A stretch of DNA of 64,000 nucleotides from Theobroma cacao (taxonomy: Eukaryota; Streptophyta; Magnoliopsida; Malvales; Malvaceae): positions 3,967,697-4,031,696 of the forward strand of contig NC_030850.1 of NCBI RefSeq assembly GCF_000208745.1, in the 5' to 3' direction. Of the stretch, positions 38,572 through 52,900 are shown piece by piece (position 1 is the stretch's first letter; each line of letters starts with the position of its first letter). The notes beneath the pieces were generated by a model. It was not told the origin of the DNA. It ran no database searches and worked only from the letters and a program-made list of their open reading frames with translations. The translations under genes were made by a program, and so were the position numbers.

Positions 38572-41500
38572 ATGCAGCCTAATAACTCTCAAGTCAACCG
38601 ACGCATTGCAACAATCTCGGCCCATCTCAACCCTCCCAATTATTCCCAGATGGAGGGTGGTTCGGGTTTGGGTCGAGCCAACTGCCGGGCCAAAGGTGGG
38701 TCAGCTGGGTTCAAGGTGGCAATTTTGGGAGCAGCGGGGGGAATAGGGCAGCCGTTAGCGATGTTGATGAAGATGAACCCTTTGGTTTCTGTTCTTCATC
38801 TTTATGATGTGGTTAATGCCCCTGGTGTTACCGCTGATATTAGCCACATGGACACTGGAGCTGTGGTATGTTAATGTTAATGTTTTCCCTTCATAAGAAC
38901 ATGCTTTTTGGCTTTTGAAATTCGTTAAAGTTGTTTTTTTTTTTATTGGTGGTGGAATTGGTAGCCTGAGAGAATTTTTGGGTTGTCCAATTGAATTTGA
39001 TGTTTTGGTTGGGAATTTGTTTAAGGATTTTAATAATGTTGTTTAATTTTTAGGTACGTGGATTTCTGGGGCAACAGCAATTGGAGGAGGCTCTTACAGG
39101 AATGGACCTTGTAATTATTCCAGCTGGAGTTCCCAGGAAACCTGGAATGACAAGGGATGATCTTTTCAACATCAATGCTGGAATTGTTAAGACTCTTTGC
39201 GAAGGAATAGCAAAGTGCTGTCCCAAAGCTATTGTCAATTTGATTAGTAATCCTGTTAATTCCACAGTACCAATTGCTGCAGAAGTTTTTAAGAAAGCTG
39301 GCACCTTTGATCCAAAGCGACTTTTGGGAGTCACAATGCTTGATGTTGTCAGAGCCAATACTTTTGTGGTAACTACAAATCTTGCCATTTATTTACTCTT
39401 CTTTGTTGTTGATTAGCCAACGCCAGGATTTCTTAGACAATGTTGGATAGGATTCTTCATCATTTTGCTCCATGTTGTCAGTGCCGATGCTTTTGTGGTG
39501 ATTAAAAATCTTGCCATTGATGTATTCTTCTTTACTTTTGATTAGCCAATGCTGGATTTTGTTAGACAATGTTGGATAGGTTTCTTTCATCATCCTTTTT
39601 GTGCGGTATAGTGGAAATTATGTTACATTTGTGGTGAAGCTAATATTTTGTAACCTAGCTGTTATCACTGTGCAGTTCTGGTATTCAGTCATAATTTTTT
39701 GCCCCCATTATTTTGGTTTCTTTATAGGCGGAAGTGTTGGGTCTTGATCCACGGGAGGTTGATGTTCCTGTTGTTGGGGGGCATGCAGGGGTTACTATTT
39801 TACCTCTTCTATCTCAGGTTCAAAAGAACTTTTCAGACAATTACTTGCTCACTGTTTTGTATTTTAATGACTTTCTATGTAATAATCACTGTTCCCCTTA
39901 TACAGGTTAAACCTCCATGTTCTTTCACCCAAAAAGAAATTGATTATCTGACAGATCGCATTCAGAATGGTGGTACAGAGGTTGTTGAGGTAAAGCTTAT
40001 ATCTTTTGATTTCAATACTAAGCAATCGGATAGCTTGAAACCACTGGGTGAACTAAAAGTAATCAAATCTTATGCATGTTTGATTTTGTTTGAGCACAAA
40101 AAGTGTTCCTAAAATATTAACACATCTAATAATTAGCATTCAAGAAATGGTGGGTTTGCCGCAGAACAGTGGAAGATTTAGGCCAAATTTCTTGGAGCAT
40201 GTGCATTTTCCTATCTTGTTAAATATGATGCAGAATTAGACAAGTTCTATAACTATCCAGCAATTGATATGTAGATACAGTACTAATTGCAGCCTGGTGT
40301 TGAGAATTACTGAAAAAGACTTGCGAAGGGGTAGAAAAGACTCTTGTTTGTGGACAACCTAGATCAGGTGGAAACAAAAACTCTGAAAAGGCAACTTTGT
40401 AGGATTTGTTAATTGGGCATGATGGAGTGATTCATGAGGAATTGTTTTGAATATCTGGTAAAAAGATGAATCTGGATTAAGTTTTATTTGATATAATGCA
40501 GCTGGCATTAAAATTTGCAGTGAGTTACACAAAAAACCCTACCCACATCATCTAATCCATGGTTGGGGTTTAACAATGAGGATGAATAGAGAGATCTTTG
40601 CATTTTTTATTTTCTTTATGGCTTCATAACTTACTATTAGTCATGATATTCTTCACTACTTTAAGGGGTTCGTCCAAAGGATAAGACAAAATATGAGCAC
40701 ACCACCATTTTACACTTGTAGAGCAAATCTAGCCGGCATATGTGCTTGATACTGTGGAATTTTTGCTGCTACACCAAGATCGGTGGACAATATGTTGATC
40801 AAGTTTAAGACATAATCAACCTGACTGTGCTACTGCCTACATATTCTCTTGGTTTGCTGAAGCTTTCCACTTAAATTGGTTTATGCTAGCATGTACCTTC
40901 ATTCCTTGGGCTCTAAAAACTTATTTTACCTATTTGTTGCCATTATGATGTTTACATGCTGGAAACCTGTCAGTGACCTTACTGTGTAATTTCTTGCAGG
41001 CAAAGGCTGGTGCTGGGTCTGCAACATTATCAATGGTTAGTCATATATATTCTTTGTTTTTCTCAACCAATAAGTGCTCATATTTTGTCAAGTTTCCTAT
41101 TTAGACATGATTCTAGCTGGTTGTTGCACAAATGTATAAACATAAATAAAAGTGCAGGCATATGCTGCGGTTAAATTTGCTGATGCATGCCTTCGTGGCT
41201 TAAGAGGAGATGCTGGCGTTGTTGAATGTGCATTTGTGGCCTCACATGTATGTTTTCTGAGTCCCTTTTTGGATTCACATCTCTTTTCCGTTTCTTCTTC
41301 CCCCTCTCTTTGTTTTTTTTATTTTCTTTTTCTTTTTTAGGTTTATAATAACTAATACTTTTCCTTTTCTAGGTGACTGAATTACCCTTCTTCGCATCCA
41401 AGGTAAGACTTGGTCGGTTCGGAGTTGAGGAAGTATACCCTCTTGGCCCACTAAATGAGTATGAGAGGTTTGTAATTTTCTTTGTTAGAGGACCTCCTTT

Positions 41501-41654
41501 TGAATTTTAATTCAAAATTCATTTGTCCCATATGCCATATTTATTTAAATTTAACATAAAAACGGAAATGATGATCAACAGGATTGGCTTGGAGAAGGCA
41601 AAGAAAGAACTTGCAGGTAGCATTCAGAAGGGCGTTTCCTTTGTCAAGAAATGA
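38572..41654 (+). CDS. PMDH: Peroxisomal NAD-malate dehydrogenase, 8 exons
   Basis: Exons 38572-38865, 39054-39368, 39728-39817, 39906-39989, 41000-41035, 41158-41247, 41373-41467 and 41582-41654 join in frame (GT-AG throughout) to 358 residues, the usual length. The N-terminus carries a PTS2 peroxisomal signal, RI-x5-HL at residues 11-19 (RIATISAHL). Then come the NAD-binding GAAGGIGQ (53-60), the substrate loop [19 protein letters not shown], the Asp of MLDVVRA (~195) and the catalytic His of GGHAGVT (~222). It interconverts malate and oxaloacetate with NAD, supporting fatty-acid beta-oxidation, the glyoxylate cycle and photorespiration. All catalytic residues are intact. The intron after exon 2 holds a 129-bp duplication of the exon-intron boundary. 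A cleaved PTS2 presequence is expected from the family. Confidence 0.96.
39343..39600 (+). repeat. 129-bp tandem duplication at an MDH splice donor
   Basis: 39343-39471 and 39472-39600 are two diverged copies of the same 129-bp unit. The first copy includes the last 26 bases of exon 2 and the true GT donor; the second lies wholly in the intron and repeats that exon end (GTTGTCAGTGCCGATGCTTT) followed by a GT donor-like site. Confidence 0.85.
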
Positions 41655-43560
41655 ATAGGTGCTGATATCTTGGTTTCCCCTGAGAGTCAAGGAACACTAC
41701 AGTTATACCTATTTTCTGACAACAAAAGTTCCTAGGAATAAGGGGTAAAACCCCTGTTTTGTTATACCAAAGCCCTGTGCCATGGGTTCCTGGATGTGAG
41801 CCAACCTCACAAATGTGGTGGGTCATGGTTAAAATTCATAATACATTAATGGTTTGTAAATTAGGAACGTCTGTTGCATTTTTTATTCTATCAATCAAAA
41901 GTTATGTTAAACCGACTCTCCTATTTACCTGACACGAAATGTTTGAGGCTTGAGCGTTTCCTGACATCTCCTTCCTACCTCGAAAGTGTTTTCTATGATT
42001 CTCATTGGTAATTTAGCTCTACCAAATCATAGGGAGTCGAGCTCAGTTGAAAGGAATAAACCTGTGGAAGCATTAATTCTGGTTAGCCTGTCTGCCTGGA
42101 CTTGCAGCAATAAGCAAGCCTGCTGCGACGGGCCTCTCCTGCAATTTCAGGTACTCCTTCAGGCTTGCACTTCACCTTAGCGTCAACTGTCAATGATCTT
42201 TCTGCTTTGGTGGAACTAGATGTTTTTATCAGAGGTGGTAAAATGAACTTAAACTCGAAAACCGGAACATGAACAAATTTGAATTGACAAATAAGGAAAA
42301 GTTTAAATTGTGAAATTCAGAATGACTTGAATTTAAGATGGATTCAATTTAAAATTGTACGAATTGAAAATATAAAAAATAAAAATGTAATCACTAATTT
42401 TATTTTAACTTGAATACAAAGGACTTAAATCTAAAATAATTTCGAATTTTATGCCAAAAAAAATCCGAATTTATTGTGACTTGGAACTCAAAATGAATGG
42501 AACCCGTTATTTGTCACCTTCTGCTTTTACCCTTGGCGCACGACACTATCGCCCTATTTTGCGGGTTTCGTGTGGACTTGCTTCTTTACATTGCAAAGCT
42601 AAGAAGGTAAGCCATAAAGTCACTGGCGTGACTCCAGACTACAAACTGCGCTGATTTAGGGCCAGCATGCTGGCGGGGAAACTTATGTGTCAGAGTTTCC
42701 AAAATGATAAAATGATTCTACCAAATCAGCTAGCTCTTTACATGGGGTCGTATCTTGTTGCCACATTTCTGGCCCATTAGAGATTAAAAGCCCATCCCTT
42801 AACTAGGCCGAAAATCAATTCTCTCTGAACCATCGGCCTTTTTGGTTCCCAAATTGGGCCGAGTATTGGACATTAAATCTCTGCCAACGTAAAGCTTTGC
42901 CTTTTCACCAACATCAATGGAAAACGCTGCTTTTCTTCATTTCTTTATTTGGGAAACCAAGACAAAAGAAAAGATAATCATGGCCACGTGTGTGCCGGAA
43001 AATTTCTTTGACTCTCTGGTAGGTGGCACATGAAGATCACATGATACCATGTTGTGCTACTTTATTTTTCAAGCTTTGACTCTTAACCCATAGGCTTCCA
43101 CTGTTATAAAATATAATTTTAAAAATAAATTTATTTTTGTACACAAAATTTATAATATTATCATTTATTTATTTAAATAATTAAAATTAATTAATTAGTA
43201 TATAGAATAACGTTTTTAATTATAATACAACCAAAGGATAAGTTGAAGGATGAGGAATCCACAATTATAGCCCCGTGAAAACCTCACGTGATTGAAAAAG
43301 CTGTTTCCCTAAGTTTATCCGAACCCAAAGTTTTTCTTGACCCCACAGAGTTTCCATACATTTTGTTCATGCACATACCATAGCTTCATGAGATCTCTCT
43401 TTCATAAACAGATAACATTAATGTATTTTATGGATTACCTTTTCCAATCTTTCTACTGAAAAGCACAATGGGAGCAGGTTTCAAATACTAAACATACTTT
43501 TAATCAGTGGAGTGGACTTAGGTTAAAGGTTGCTTTAAATGAAATATATGATGTTGGAGC
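41655..43560. other. MDH 3' flank and spacer
   Basis: Contains the 3' UTR of the malate dehydrogenase gene. A 67-codon open frame at 42451-42654 has no identifiable domain. Nothing else is supported. Confidence 0.45.
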
Positions 43561-46500
43561 CCCATGTACATAGCCCCACAAATGGTTTTTTTTCTCTTCT
43601 TTTTTTGCTTCTCATTACACATGTTCAACTTTGTTGCTAAAAATACTGGACAAGTGAGTGCCAAAGTCCAACTTAGTGCAAAAGTTTATTATCTTTCAGT
43701 CTCCTTTTGCAGTCTTGTTGCTTACCAGGCTGCCATTTTCTCTTGTTGAATTTTCAAAAGTTATGAACATGAAAGGCCCTTGTCATGTCTATCCTTTTGT
43801 TTCTTTTCCCTACATCAATTCAGTGTCTCCCCCTCGACTTGTGTGTGTGTGTATATATATATATATTTTGCAGTGGAACAGTGTCTTAATTGATGGAAAA
43901 GTGGGAATGATATAATTTTTGGAGCAGTCCTTGATTGCTTTGGAATCCAGCCATCCATGCCAGAGGCATGTTTTCTCCATGCAGCTAGTCGTGTTTAGAG
44001 ATTAAGAATTCAACTCTTTTGCTATTCATCCATATGACACCTAGAGCTAGCCATATGATCTTTCACTTGTCCAACAATCAATCCTAAGAGGGAATTTGTA
44101 AGTTCTTTCATTAAAGAGTCGACACAAAGCTATCGGTATAATTTGCTCGTGCATGTAAGACTGTGCATAGTTACCGAATGTTAAACTTAAATTCCACGGT
44201 CTCTTTATATTCTAAATTACTTAGGTTGATAGCTTTTACTATGATTTTCAATTAACTTTTACTCTATATGTTTTTACTTTTTCATGAAAGCTTGGTGCTT
44301 CATTGGGTGAATTGAACATGTCCTTCTCCACTAGTGTCCTTTCTACCAACTCCAATGCCTTTCCTCCCAAATTTTGGATCATCCTGTCTCTCATCTTTAT
44401 CTTGTTTATCATCTTTTTCTTTTTTGGTACATTGTATCTTCTTTTTACTTTTGTCTAACATATATAAAATATAAGGCACACTTTCAAGGAAAAGGCAGTG
44501 CCCCCCTGCTCATGGTCTTTTACAAGGTACAGAGAAACACTAAACAGGAAATCTCTTCACCAAAAATTCGAAAAATTAAACAGTGAAAAAAAATGAAGAA
44601 AGAAAAAAGAAGTGAAATTTTCTGCAACTTTGCTATACAAAGGGAACAATAATGTGAGTTGTCAAATCATGGACTGGCTTCCTCTGCCTAATATTATGAA
44701 CAGCTGTCAATGACTCTCGTTTCCTTTAGCATGCATTTTCACAGCTCTTTTTTATTCAATTTTTGCAATATTACAAGGTTAGGTAGTGTACTAAATTTAG
44801 TCCATGATGGAAGGTTGAATTCATTAACTCTTTAAACCTATACAAAGGTAAAGGGGAAAAAAAAGAAAAAACTAGTAAGATTATAGCTTGCAAACAAATA
44901 ACCTTTAAAATGCATAAGCACATAATGAAAGTCAATAAAGCACACTTAATTGTGAGTTTTGCTGCAGTCCAATTTAGGTATAAATATTATATATTGTATC
45001 TTTAATTAATAATTCACGAATATACTTATTAAATTAAAAATAATATTTTCTAACTTATAAAAAAAGATATCCGAACTTAATTCTTTGAATAAGAAATATA
45101 GATGTCCTAAGATAATAACATCTTTAGCTGATGGCCTTAACAGGTATCCACCAGGTAGAGGTAAAACCATGGTGAGTGACATTAAATTTACATGCGGCCA
45201 TGGTACTGATGATACCCAAAAGTTTGGGGAAGTAACAGAAGCACAAATTACGAAAGAAAACAATAAATGAAAGCATGTGCCAAGAATGGTACCGTAATAA
45301 AAGATTGATACAAAGGTAGTATATATATCTGGAATTAATAAATGAAGCTGAACCCAACAATCCTAACTTCAAAATGAAGTGTGAAGTCAAAGAGATAAAG
45401 CAGATGAAAGGTGGGGTGCCACAAAGAAATATAAATTCCTTACCTACATTGTGGACTGCCCTTTCTTCCCTAATTTCAGCTTTTATTGCATGTACCAAAT
45501 TTTCCGCCCAAAATCCCAAGGCCTCCAAGTGCCCCCAACATGAATTAATATGTACTTCTTTTCCCTTTGCTTGCCTCGCCATCATTAACATGCAACCTGA
45601 ATAGGCCCACTCGTGTGTCCATAAATATAGAATCCGTCAACCACAGATATATAGAGGGAAATCATTAATTTCTCGTCAACAAATAGAACCGAAAAGATTA
45701 CATTTTAATTCGATATAAATAATTTAGAGAATAGTAAATTTTAAGAGGAGCACTTAGGTAGCTTTCCCCTCTCCTTTCCGTAGTACAGGAAAAAAGTTTA
45801 GTTAAAGAATGAAAATACCCTACTTATTGGAAGTTTCCCTTTCGATGAAGGGCAAATCAACATAAACATTGGATCCCATCAATTAAACAGCGACAGATTT
45901 TGTAGTAGTGGAATACTCTTGACTAATAAGCATATAATCACAGGAAAAATAGAGTTACATTGATTTGTTGGGTGGTCACCCTGCTAAATGAGAAAGAAAT
46001 GCAAAAAAAGGAGATGGAGACAGGGAATTATTATTGGCAAACTTCCATTAAATAATTTTGAATTGTGATGGGGTAAAATTTAATTCAAGACCTATCATTG
46101 TAGAGGGAGGCAGTGGATTCCAATGTGAGAAAATAAAGACAAAGCTTGAAGATCTCATATGGTTGTAGCAAAAAGAAAGGCTGATTTGCTGAGAAAGAAA
46201 GGAAAAAAAATATGACAAGTCCTTTTTTGCGTGGTTGGTGCCCCATGCTGGATGCATTTTTTCCTTTGAAAAAGTTGTTTGTCATTTAGGAGTATTCCAT
46301 CTTTCTTATTTTGACCTTTTCCTTGTGTGTTTTTTTTTTTTCAATTTCGCATGTTCATCATTTGAAAAAGAAAAGAAATATAGACATCAAATATCCAATT
46401 TGAAGTCCCATTCACAAGAATCCTGAAACACATTCTGATTTCCACCTTATCACATTTACCTCATTTCGTTTTCCTCTCTTCCTAATGTTTTGTCCTTTCC

Positions 46501-49500
46501 TTTTGGGTTTTTTGAAAGGTTCCCTAGATCTCCATTTCTGAGTTCAACATCAATCATTGAGCAATGATCCATCATCTTCCATTGAATGTGCTTCATTGTT
46601 AAGGCTTCTAGTGACCAACCATAACATTAGGAAATTCTCTTTTTTCCTTCCCTAACTTCAGAATTCTATGTAACTTATTAATGAATTGGGAAACGAGAAA
46701 GTGTAAACCTGATGCCATTCTTCGGAAAGAACCCATGTTTAGGTATCAATCAAATTATATAGTATTAAGAATCTTTGGATCAACTATCATCTATTACGTT
46801 AAATGTAAAAATATTTATATAACTAATTAATATCTTAATGAGTGTCCTGACATAAAAAAAGAAAAGAAAAACAAACAGAAGGTAAAAAATTGTTGCTATT
46901 ATCAAGTGACATAATGAGTAGGTGGGATTAGGTTTTGAACATTGATGTCCACTTACTAAGCTGCCAATTATTTAGTGACTACCCTACATTCAATGTGCTA
47001 ATTGCCTAATTCAATCCAGACCGACAGTAAGCTCTCTCCTTGAATAGATATCTACAGAAAAACCCCTTTTTTTCACTATTTTTTCCCCTTTAATTTTCCT
47101 TCTAGGAAGATCTATGGAAGTACCAGTATACTTTATTAGTTAGTTTTCTGTCTTCTCTTCTGTTTTCCCTTCATTATTTGACCTTCACCTGTCAGTAAAC
47201 CTATTAGAGAGGGGACCATATGTTCACACATTTATGTAAACATGAGGGAAAAAAATAAAACTAAAATTAAATGTTGTAAAATGACTCAGGCAAAAGCACA
47301 TGCATGAGAGGATATGGAAGATAAAATTCTTAAACACATTACTAAAACCGAAATTATTGGCAAAGGAATTGTTTACATTATCAATTCAAGAGGTAGATTA
47401 TAGCCAAAATCCCACCAAACTTGCCACAAATGGTGAAAGCTTTTTAAAATTTTAGCCATCTTGGATTAAGGCAAGGGGGCCGGGAGTGGGGCAGATGAAG
47501 TCACACCCTACTATCAGAAATCGAAGTCCTTCGACTTCATGTCATTGGGTGGGTCTCAGTGTTAGAAAAAAAGGGTCATCCCTTTGGACAAAGACATTGT
47601 GAACAGTTATAGTGATAGGTGAATATATATTATTGGAGTACCCAATACTAAAAACACCATAAATGATCAACTCTTTTTTTTTTTTTTAGCATTATTCCAC
47701 TTACCAACCAGAAAATTGAAGGGAGATATTTAGGGAGGAGAGGAATTGAAGAGTACTTTTTTGAACTAATTTGAACAACAATCAGGGATATATCAATATG
47801 ATGAAAACCTCCTTCAGAAGGAAAAGAAATGGACCAGTGAAACTTAATAGATAGACATTGCTAAGAAGATTTGAACCATTCCCCAGGTAAAAAAAAAAAG
47901 GAGAATCTATTGTGCTTTTCAGCATTTGAAGCAACCTATGAAATATGAATGAGAGCAGAAAAGTACTTTCTGATTGATTGAAAATAAAAGATTTTATTAT
48001 ATATCAAACTTTATGTCAAAAGAAAAAAGGGATATCAAACTTGACCTGACTCCCTGGTGAACAAACCAATCAGCCCGTGCAAAACCCAGAAAAATAAAGG
48101 TGAATGAATTCCTCTTTTCGTTTTTAAATTTTTCAGCTGATCATATAAAATAGTAGAGGAAAGATCAACTACATCAGAAAAGAGAATATAATGTCAGAAT
48201 TATTTTACAATAAAATATTTTAAGACCCAACTTTCAACTCGAATTCAAGGCTACATGAGTATACATGGTGGTGAGGAATAGTAAGGCTCTGTCCAAGAAG
48301 GAAAAATACAAAACTAGTGGAGTATATTTATTCTGCACAGTTTGCATAGTGGATAGCAATATTTTGGTACAAATTACAGGGGTATATGATCATTCCATTC
48401 CAGGTGCCTGAGTTTTCACTTTGCAGACTCCAATACAAAGTGGGCAATTAAATGTAATAAAATTCAGAAACATAAAAAATTAATCCCATCAATCAAAAAA
48501 GCTCCGGAGAACGAAAAATGCCATCCCAATCTTCTCCATGCTTGTTACTTGGATTGGACGTTCCACGTCACTGATGAAATATACGTACAATCAACCATAA
48601 ATAAATTTAGCCCACTTTGGGTGGAATCAAACAAAACTCCAACATGGGCACCGCACATCCTAGCCATACGAATAATCGCCAAACACAAGTAGGTACAAGC
48701 AACCGCTACCAAACAGGGACGTCGTGTTTTGTCATCGTCCTGTAAAAGAACCATATCATATGATATGAATGTTCATGTAACTTTAAGATTGAACATTTTC
48801 TGTTTTTTAGGGTTCATAAATATTCCAGATTGGTAGATTGTTTTTAATCTTTGAATTAGGAGTTTCAGATGTGGATATAGAAATCCGAAAGAAACAAATC
48901 ATAGCTAAGAGACAAAATTTGATATAAAATGGCCTTATTATAAGCTAGGATGATTTTTATTCTATTAATGGGTTTTTTTTTCGTTGGTGATTTTGTTTAC
49001 GAAGAATATCTCCGATTCAAGAATCAGAGTCCAACAACCAAAAGGACAATCCCTCCCTAACTCAAATTTTGCATTTGCATGTGAATTCAACTTGCATGGC
49101 ATGTGACGGAAGCCTCAAAATGGGGTCCAGCTGGAAAGGCCACCATTCCCTTTGCCTCCAAAACCAGAGACCGAAAAATGTTTAAACCCTCATGGTCCCC
49201 CTGCTATTGCCACACCAAAGCCTTGTTTATGGCGGGTGAGAAACTAAGAATCTAGACTTGTAAGTTCGAAGTGAGCTTATGCATGTAAAAGGATCCATCC
49301 CTGCTTCTGTTAAAGGGAAAACAAGCACTCATTTCACTTGATCAATTGATTCAGAAAAAAAAAAAAAAAAAAGGAATCCTCAAAAAGAGCCAGAAAGCCC
49401 AGAGTCAGAAAAGCCGACGAGTTCACTCTCCACCAGAGGAAATCTATTGGCCATGGGTCTGGGTAAGTGAGCGCCACTGCTTTCATCTGTTACTGTGTGC

Positions 49501-49650
49501 CCCTCGACTTTACGGGCTATTATTAATCTGCATTGAACCATATAATACACGATTTTGGGTCTCTTTCAATGTTTCACTCTCGTTTGTCAGAAACACTCCT
49601 TCAAAAACACTGACTCATTTTCCCTTGATGTTTACACTGAGGCTTTGAGT
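43561..49650. other. Long intergenic region, no gene established
   Basis: About 6 kb of AT-rich DNA. A (GT)n(AT)n microsatellite lies at 43842-43867. A small perfect hairpin-prone sequence (GAAGTC CTTC GACTTC) lies near 47523-47538. Open frames at 45124-45591 and 48545-48754 show no recognisable domain. No miRNA stem of a known family was found. Confidence 0.4.
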
Positions 49651-49943
49651 TGTGCAGGGCTAGAACAGTTAACAGACGTGCCATAAACAGATAGCAGAAG
49701 GGTGAAGCAGCGGCATTTGCAGCCAGTACAGCATGATGAAGACAAAAGCTTTTATAATAAAATACCCCCCACCAATCCTACTGTACAAAATTAAAAAGGA
49801 TAAAAAAAAAACCCTTCAAACGTTTAAACACCTTAAAGTTAGAGAAAAACCCCCCAAAAGATAAATAAAAGAACACAAAGTAGTAACTAGCACAATTCAT
49901 GAAATTTAGAGCACAAGCCAATCCCTCCAAACAAAAAACAACT
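49651..49943 (-). other. 3' flank/UTR of the BAM1-type gene
   Basis: Sequence just past the stop codon of the receptor kinase, T-rich on the gene's strand; no separate gene. Confidence 0.5.
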
Positions 49944-52900
49944 TTAAATGCTAAGAAGATCAGGCGGTGGTGATTTAGGTGCTGGAGGCTGTTGCTGGTC
50001 TTTCTGGTCCTTTGTTGTTGCATTAGGAGAGTCTAAACTTGTTCCTGGGGATGGTAATGATTCTGTGACTGTGGAATCTCCCTGCTTTGAGTTGGGTGGT
50101 TTTGGGAGTTCTGTTAGAATTTGAACCACTTCCCTCATTGTTGGTCTCTCTACAGCTTGTTCTTCAACACAGAGCATCGCTACATAGAATACGTGCATCA
50201 CCTCATGGAGAGGCACTGATGGGAGTCTTGGATCAAGGATTTTTAGAACCCCTTCCTTGTTTGAATCTGTCATTTTTCGAACCCATTGAACTATGTCTAC
50301 ACCATCGCCAAATTCACCCACTGGTTTTCTGCCACTAACAAGTTCTAAGAGGACTACACCAAAACTGTACACATCACTCTTCTCATCTACCTTAAGCGTG
50401 TAGGCATATTCTGCAAAAAAAATGACGATGAAATTCTAAGTCAAACAACAGGAAGAGCCCAGTATGAACTTCAATGTAGCACAGTTAAATGGCTGTTGAT
50501 TTTTTAACTTTGAGCAGATTAGTAAAGACGATTACAGTAGATCATTTGAAACAAGCAGCTAGAAATAACAAATTTAAGTTTGTTTTGATTGTTTCTCAAT
50601 TGTGGACAAGAGGTTTAGTTGGTCAAACTTAACTAGATTGATGTACTTTCAAAGCTGCCTATACTGATTGAAAAGAAGAAAATATTTAACTTCCCTAAAG
50701 ACAATTTCGGAGCACCAAATCATGCTAACAAGAACCACAAAGTCAAACAAAGTACACAAGAAATTATTGGTAGGTATTAATGCATGATCCTAACCCAAAT
50801 CATAACAAGAGTCAAAAAGTTCGCTTGGAAAACATGAGTTTTTGAACATTTTTTTTTTAAAAAAAAAGAGAGACAAATATAAGAAAACTAGTACAAATTT
50901 CAAGAGACAAAAACAGAAAAAAATCAAAATTCATCGATTTTAGAGATTGATTATACCTGGAGCGATGTATCCGTATGAACCAGCTATAGCAGACATGCAT
51001 TCAGATGTGCCTGAATCTTGCAGAAATTTGGCAAGGCCAAAATCAGCAACATGTGCTTCAAAATCACAGTCAAGGAGGATATTGTTGGATTTCACATCTC
51101 GATGGACTATCAAAGGGGAGCAATCATGATGAAGGTAGCAGAGCCCCTTAGCAGCCTCAACTGCGATCTTATATCTCGTATCCCAGTGCAAATGACCCCC
51201 TTTTTTGCCATGAAGAACCTCTCCTAAACTCCCATTCGGCATATACTCATAGACCAAAAGATTTGTCTCATGATTTGAGCAAAAACCCAACAGTCTCACA
51301 ATGTGCCTGTGCCTAATCCTCCCCAGAGTCTGTATCTCAGCATTGAATCCATGATCATGAGAAGATCCTCGGCTCATTGCCGGTAACCTTTTAACTGCAA
51401 CCTGATCACCATTAGCCATAGCTCCCTTGTACACAATCCCAGCACCTCCTTTTCCAATAATGTTATCCTCCTTCAAACAATCCAAAACATCATCACAGGT
51501 AAAATCCAAGCGCTGGAAAGCAGTTAACTTCCACGAGCGAGACTCACTGGCCTTCTTCAAAGATCTTGCTTTGATTATAGCCGCGACTGCAAACAAAATC
51601 GAGCACACAAGCAACCCAATAACAAGCAAAAGCTTCAAAGAAGCTGAGAGTCCACCTTTGACATGAGTTTGATGAGTTCCATTAGCAACCCCATCTTTAC
51701 AAGGCCCCAAATAAGGGCCGCATAGTTCAGGATTCCCCAAAAATGAGGTGTAGTTAAAGTAACTAAACTGACCAGTGCCCGGAACCAAACCAGAAAGATT
51801 GTTATATGAGAAATCAACTGAAGTTAAACTTTGCATAGTAGCTATTGATGAAGGAATGCTACCAATAAGATGATTTCTTGACAGATTCAGGTAGTTTAAT
51901 ATCCTCATACCTGTGATCTCAGTCGGAATCTCACCGGAAAGCTCGTTTCGACTAAGATCAACAAACGTTAACAGCTTGCATTTGCTAATTTCCGGGGCAA
52001 TCGTACCTGAAAACTTGTTATGACTAAAATCCATCTTTGAAAGTTGTTGTAACTTCCCAATCTCAGCTGGGATTCGACCCGAAAACTTGTTCCCGTCAAG
52101 AAGAAGCTTCTGAACACCTGAAAAGTTACCGACACTAGCCGGCAAAGTCCCCGAAAGCTTATTGTTTGATAAACTAATTTGCCCAAGATTCGCCGAAATG
52201 GAAGATTCAGTGACAGGAAACTCCCCGGTTAAATAGTTATCTTGCAATTCAACTTGAGTAAGCTTAGGTAACCCGAAAAGGCCTTTCGGAATTGATCCGT
52301 TGAGAAAATTTTCCCCCATTCGAATGCGACTGAGTGACTCACATTTCCCCAACGATTCCGGAATTGGACCAAACAAGAAATTCCCCAAAGTAATCAACGT
52401 ATGCAACGTGTTGCCGGAACACATATCCAGCGGCAAAGTCCCCGTTAACTTATTCGACGAAAGATCTAGAAGCTGAAGCTTCTTATTACTTCCCAGCTGC
52501 TGAGGAATACTTCCCGTGAAGTTATTTTCCCATAACTGTAGAACCTCCAACTCAGGCAACTCACCAATGAACTCGGGAATCTGTCCATGAAGCTTGTTTC
52601 TGAAGAGATTTAGAAGTGTCAAGTTTTTGAGGTTGGCGAAACTCTCTGGTATCTCTCCGGCGAGCATATTGTTCGATAAATCCATTGATTTCAAGCTTTT
52701 TAAGGTTCCCAGCTCGGGAGTTAAGGAACCGGAGAGTGCATTGACTTGGAGGAACAACGTGTCGAGCTTCTGTAACTTGCCAATTTCTGGAGGTATTTCG
52801 CCGGATAACATGCAGTTAGCAGCGTCAAAACGAACGAGTTCGGACAAGTTTCCGATCTCCGGAGGCAAACCACCTTCAAAACTATTGTAATAACCAATGT

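Noticed and set aside
42451..42654. 67-codon open frame with a GTAAGC donor-like site, possible exon
   Set aside because: No matching exon or domain found on either side.
44480..44505. Partial complementarity to miR408 (AAGGAAAAGGCAGTGC)
   Set aside because: Four mismatches including positions 1-2 of the miRNA and no bulge at the slicing site, so neither a target nor a mimic is supported.
45124..45591. 155-codon minus-strand open frame starting MLMMARQAKGKEVHIN
   Set aside because: No recognisable domain; composition changes along the frame and the second half looks like translated non-coding DNA.
48545..48754. 69-codon minus-strand open frame starting MVLLQDDDKTRRP
   Set aside because: No domain or flanking gene signals; treated as chance.
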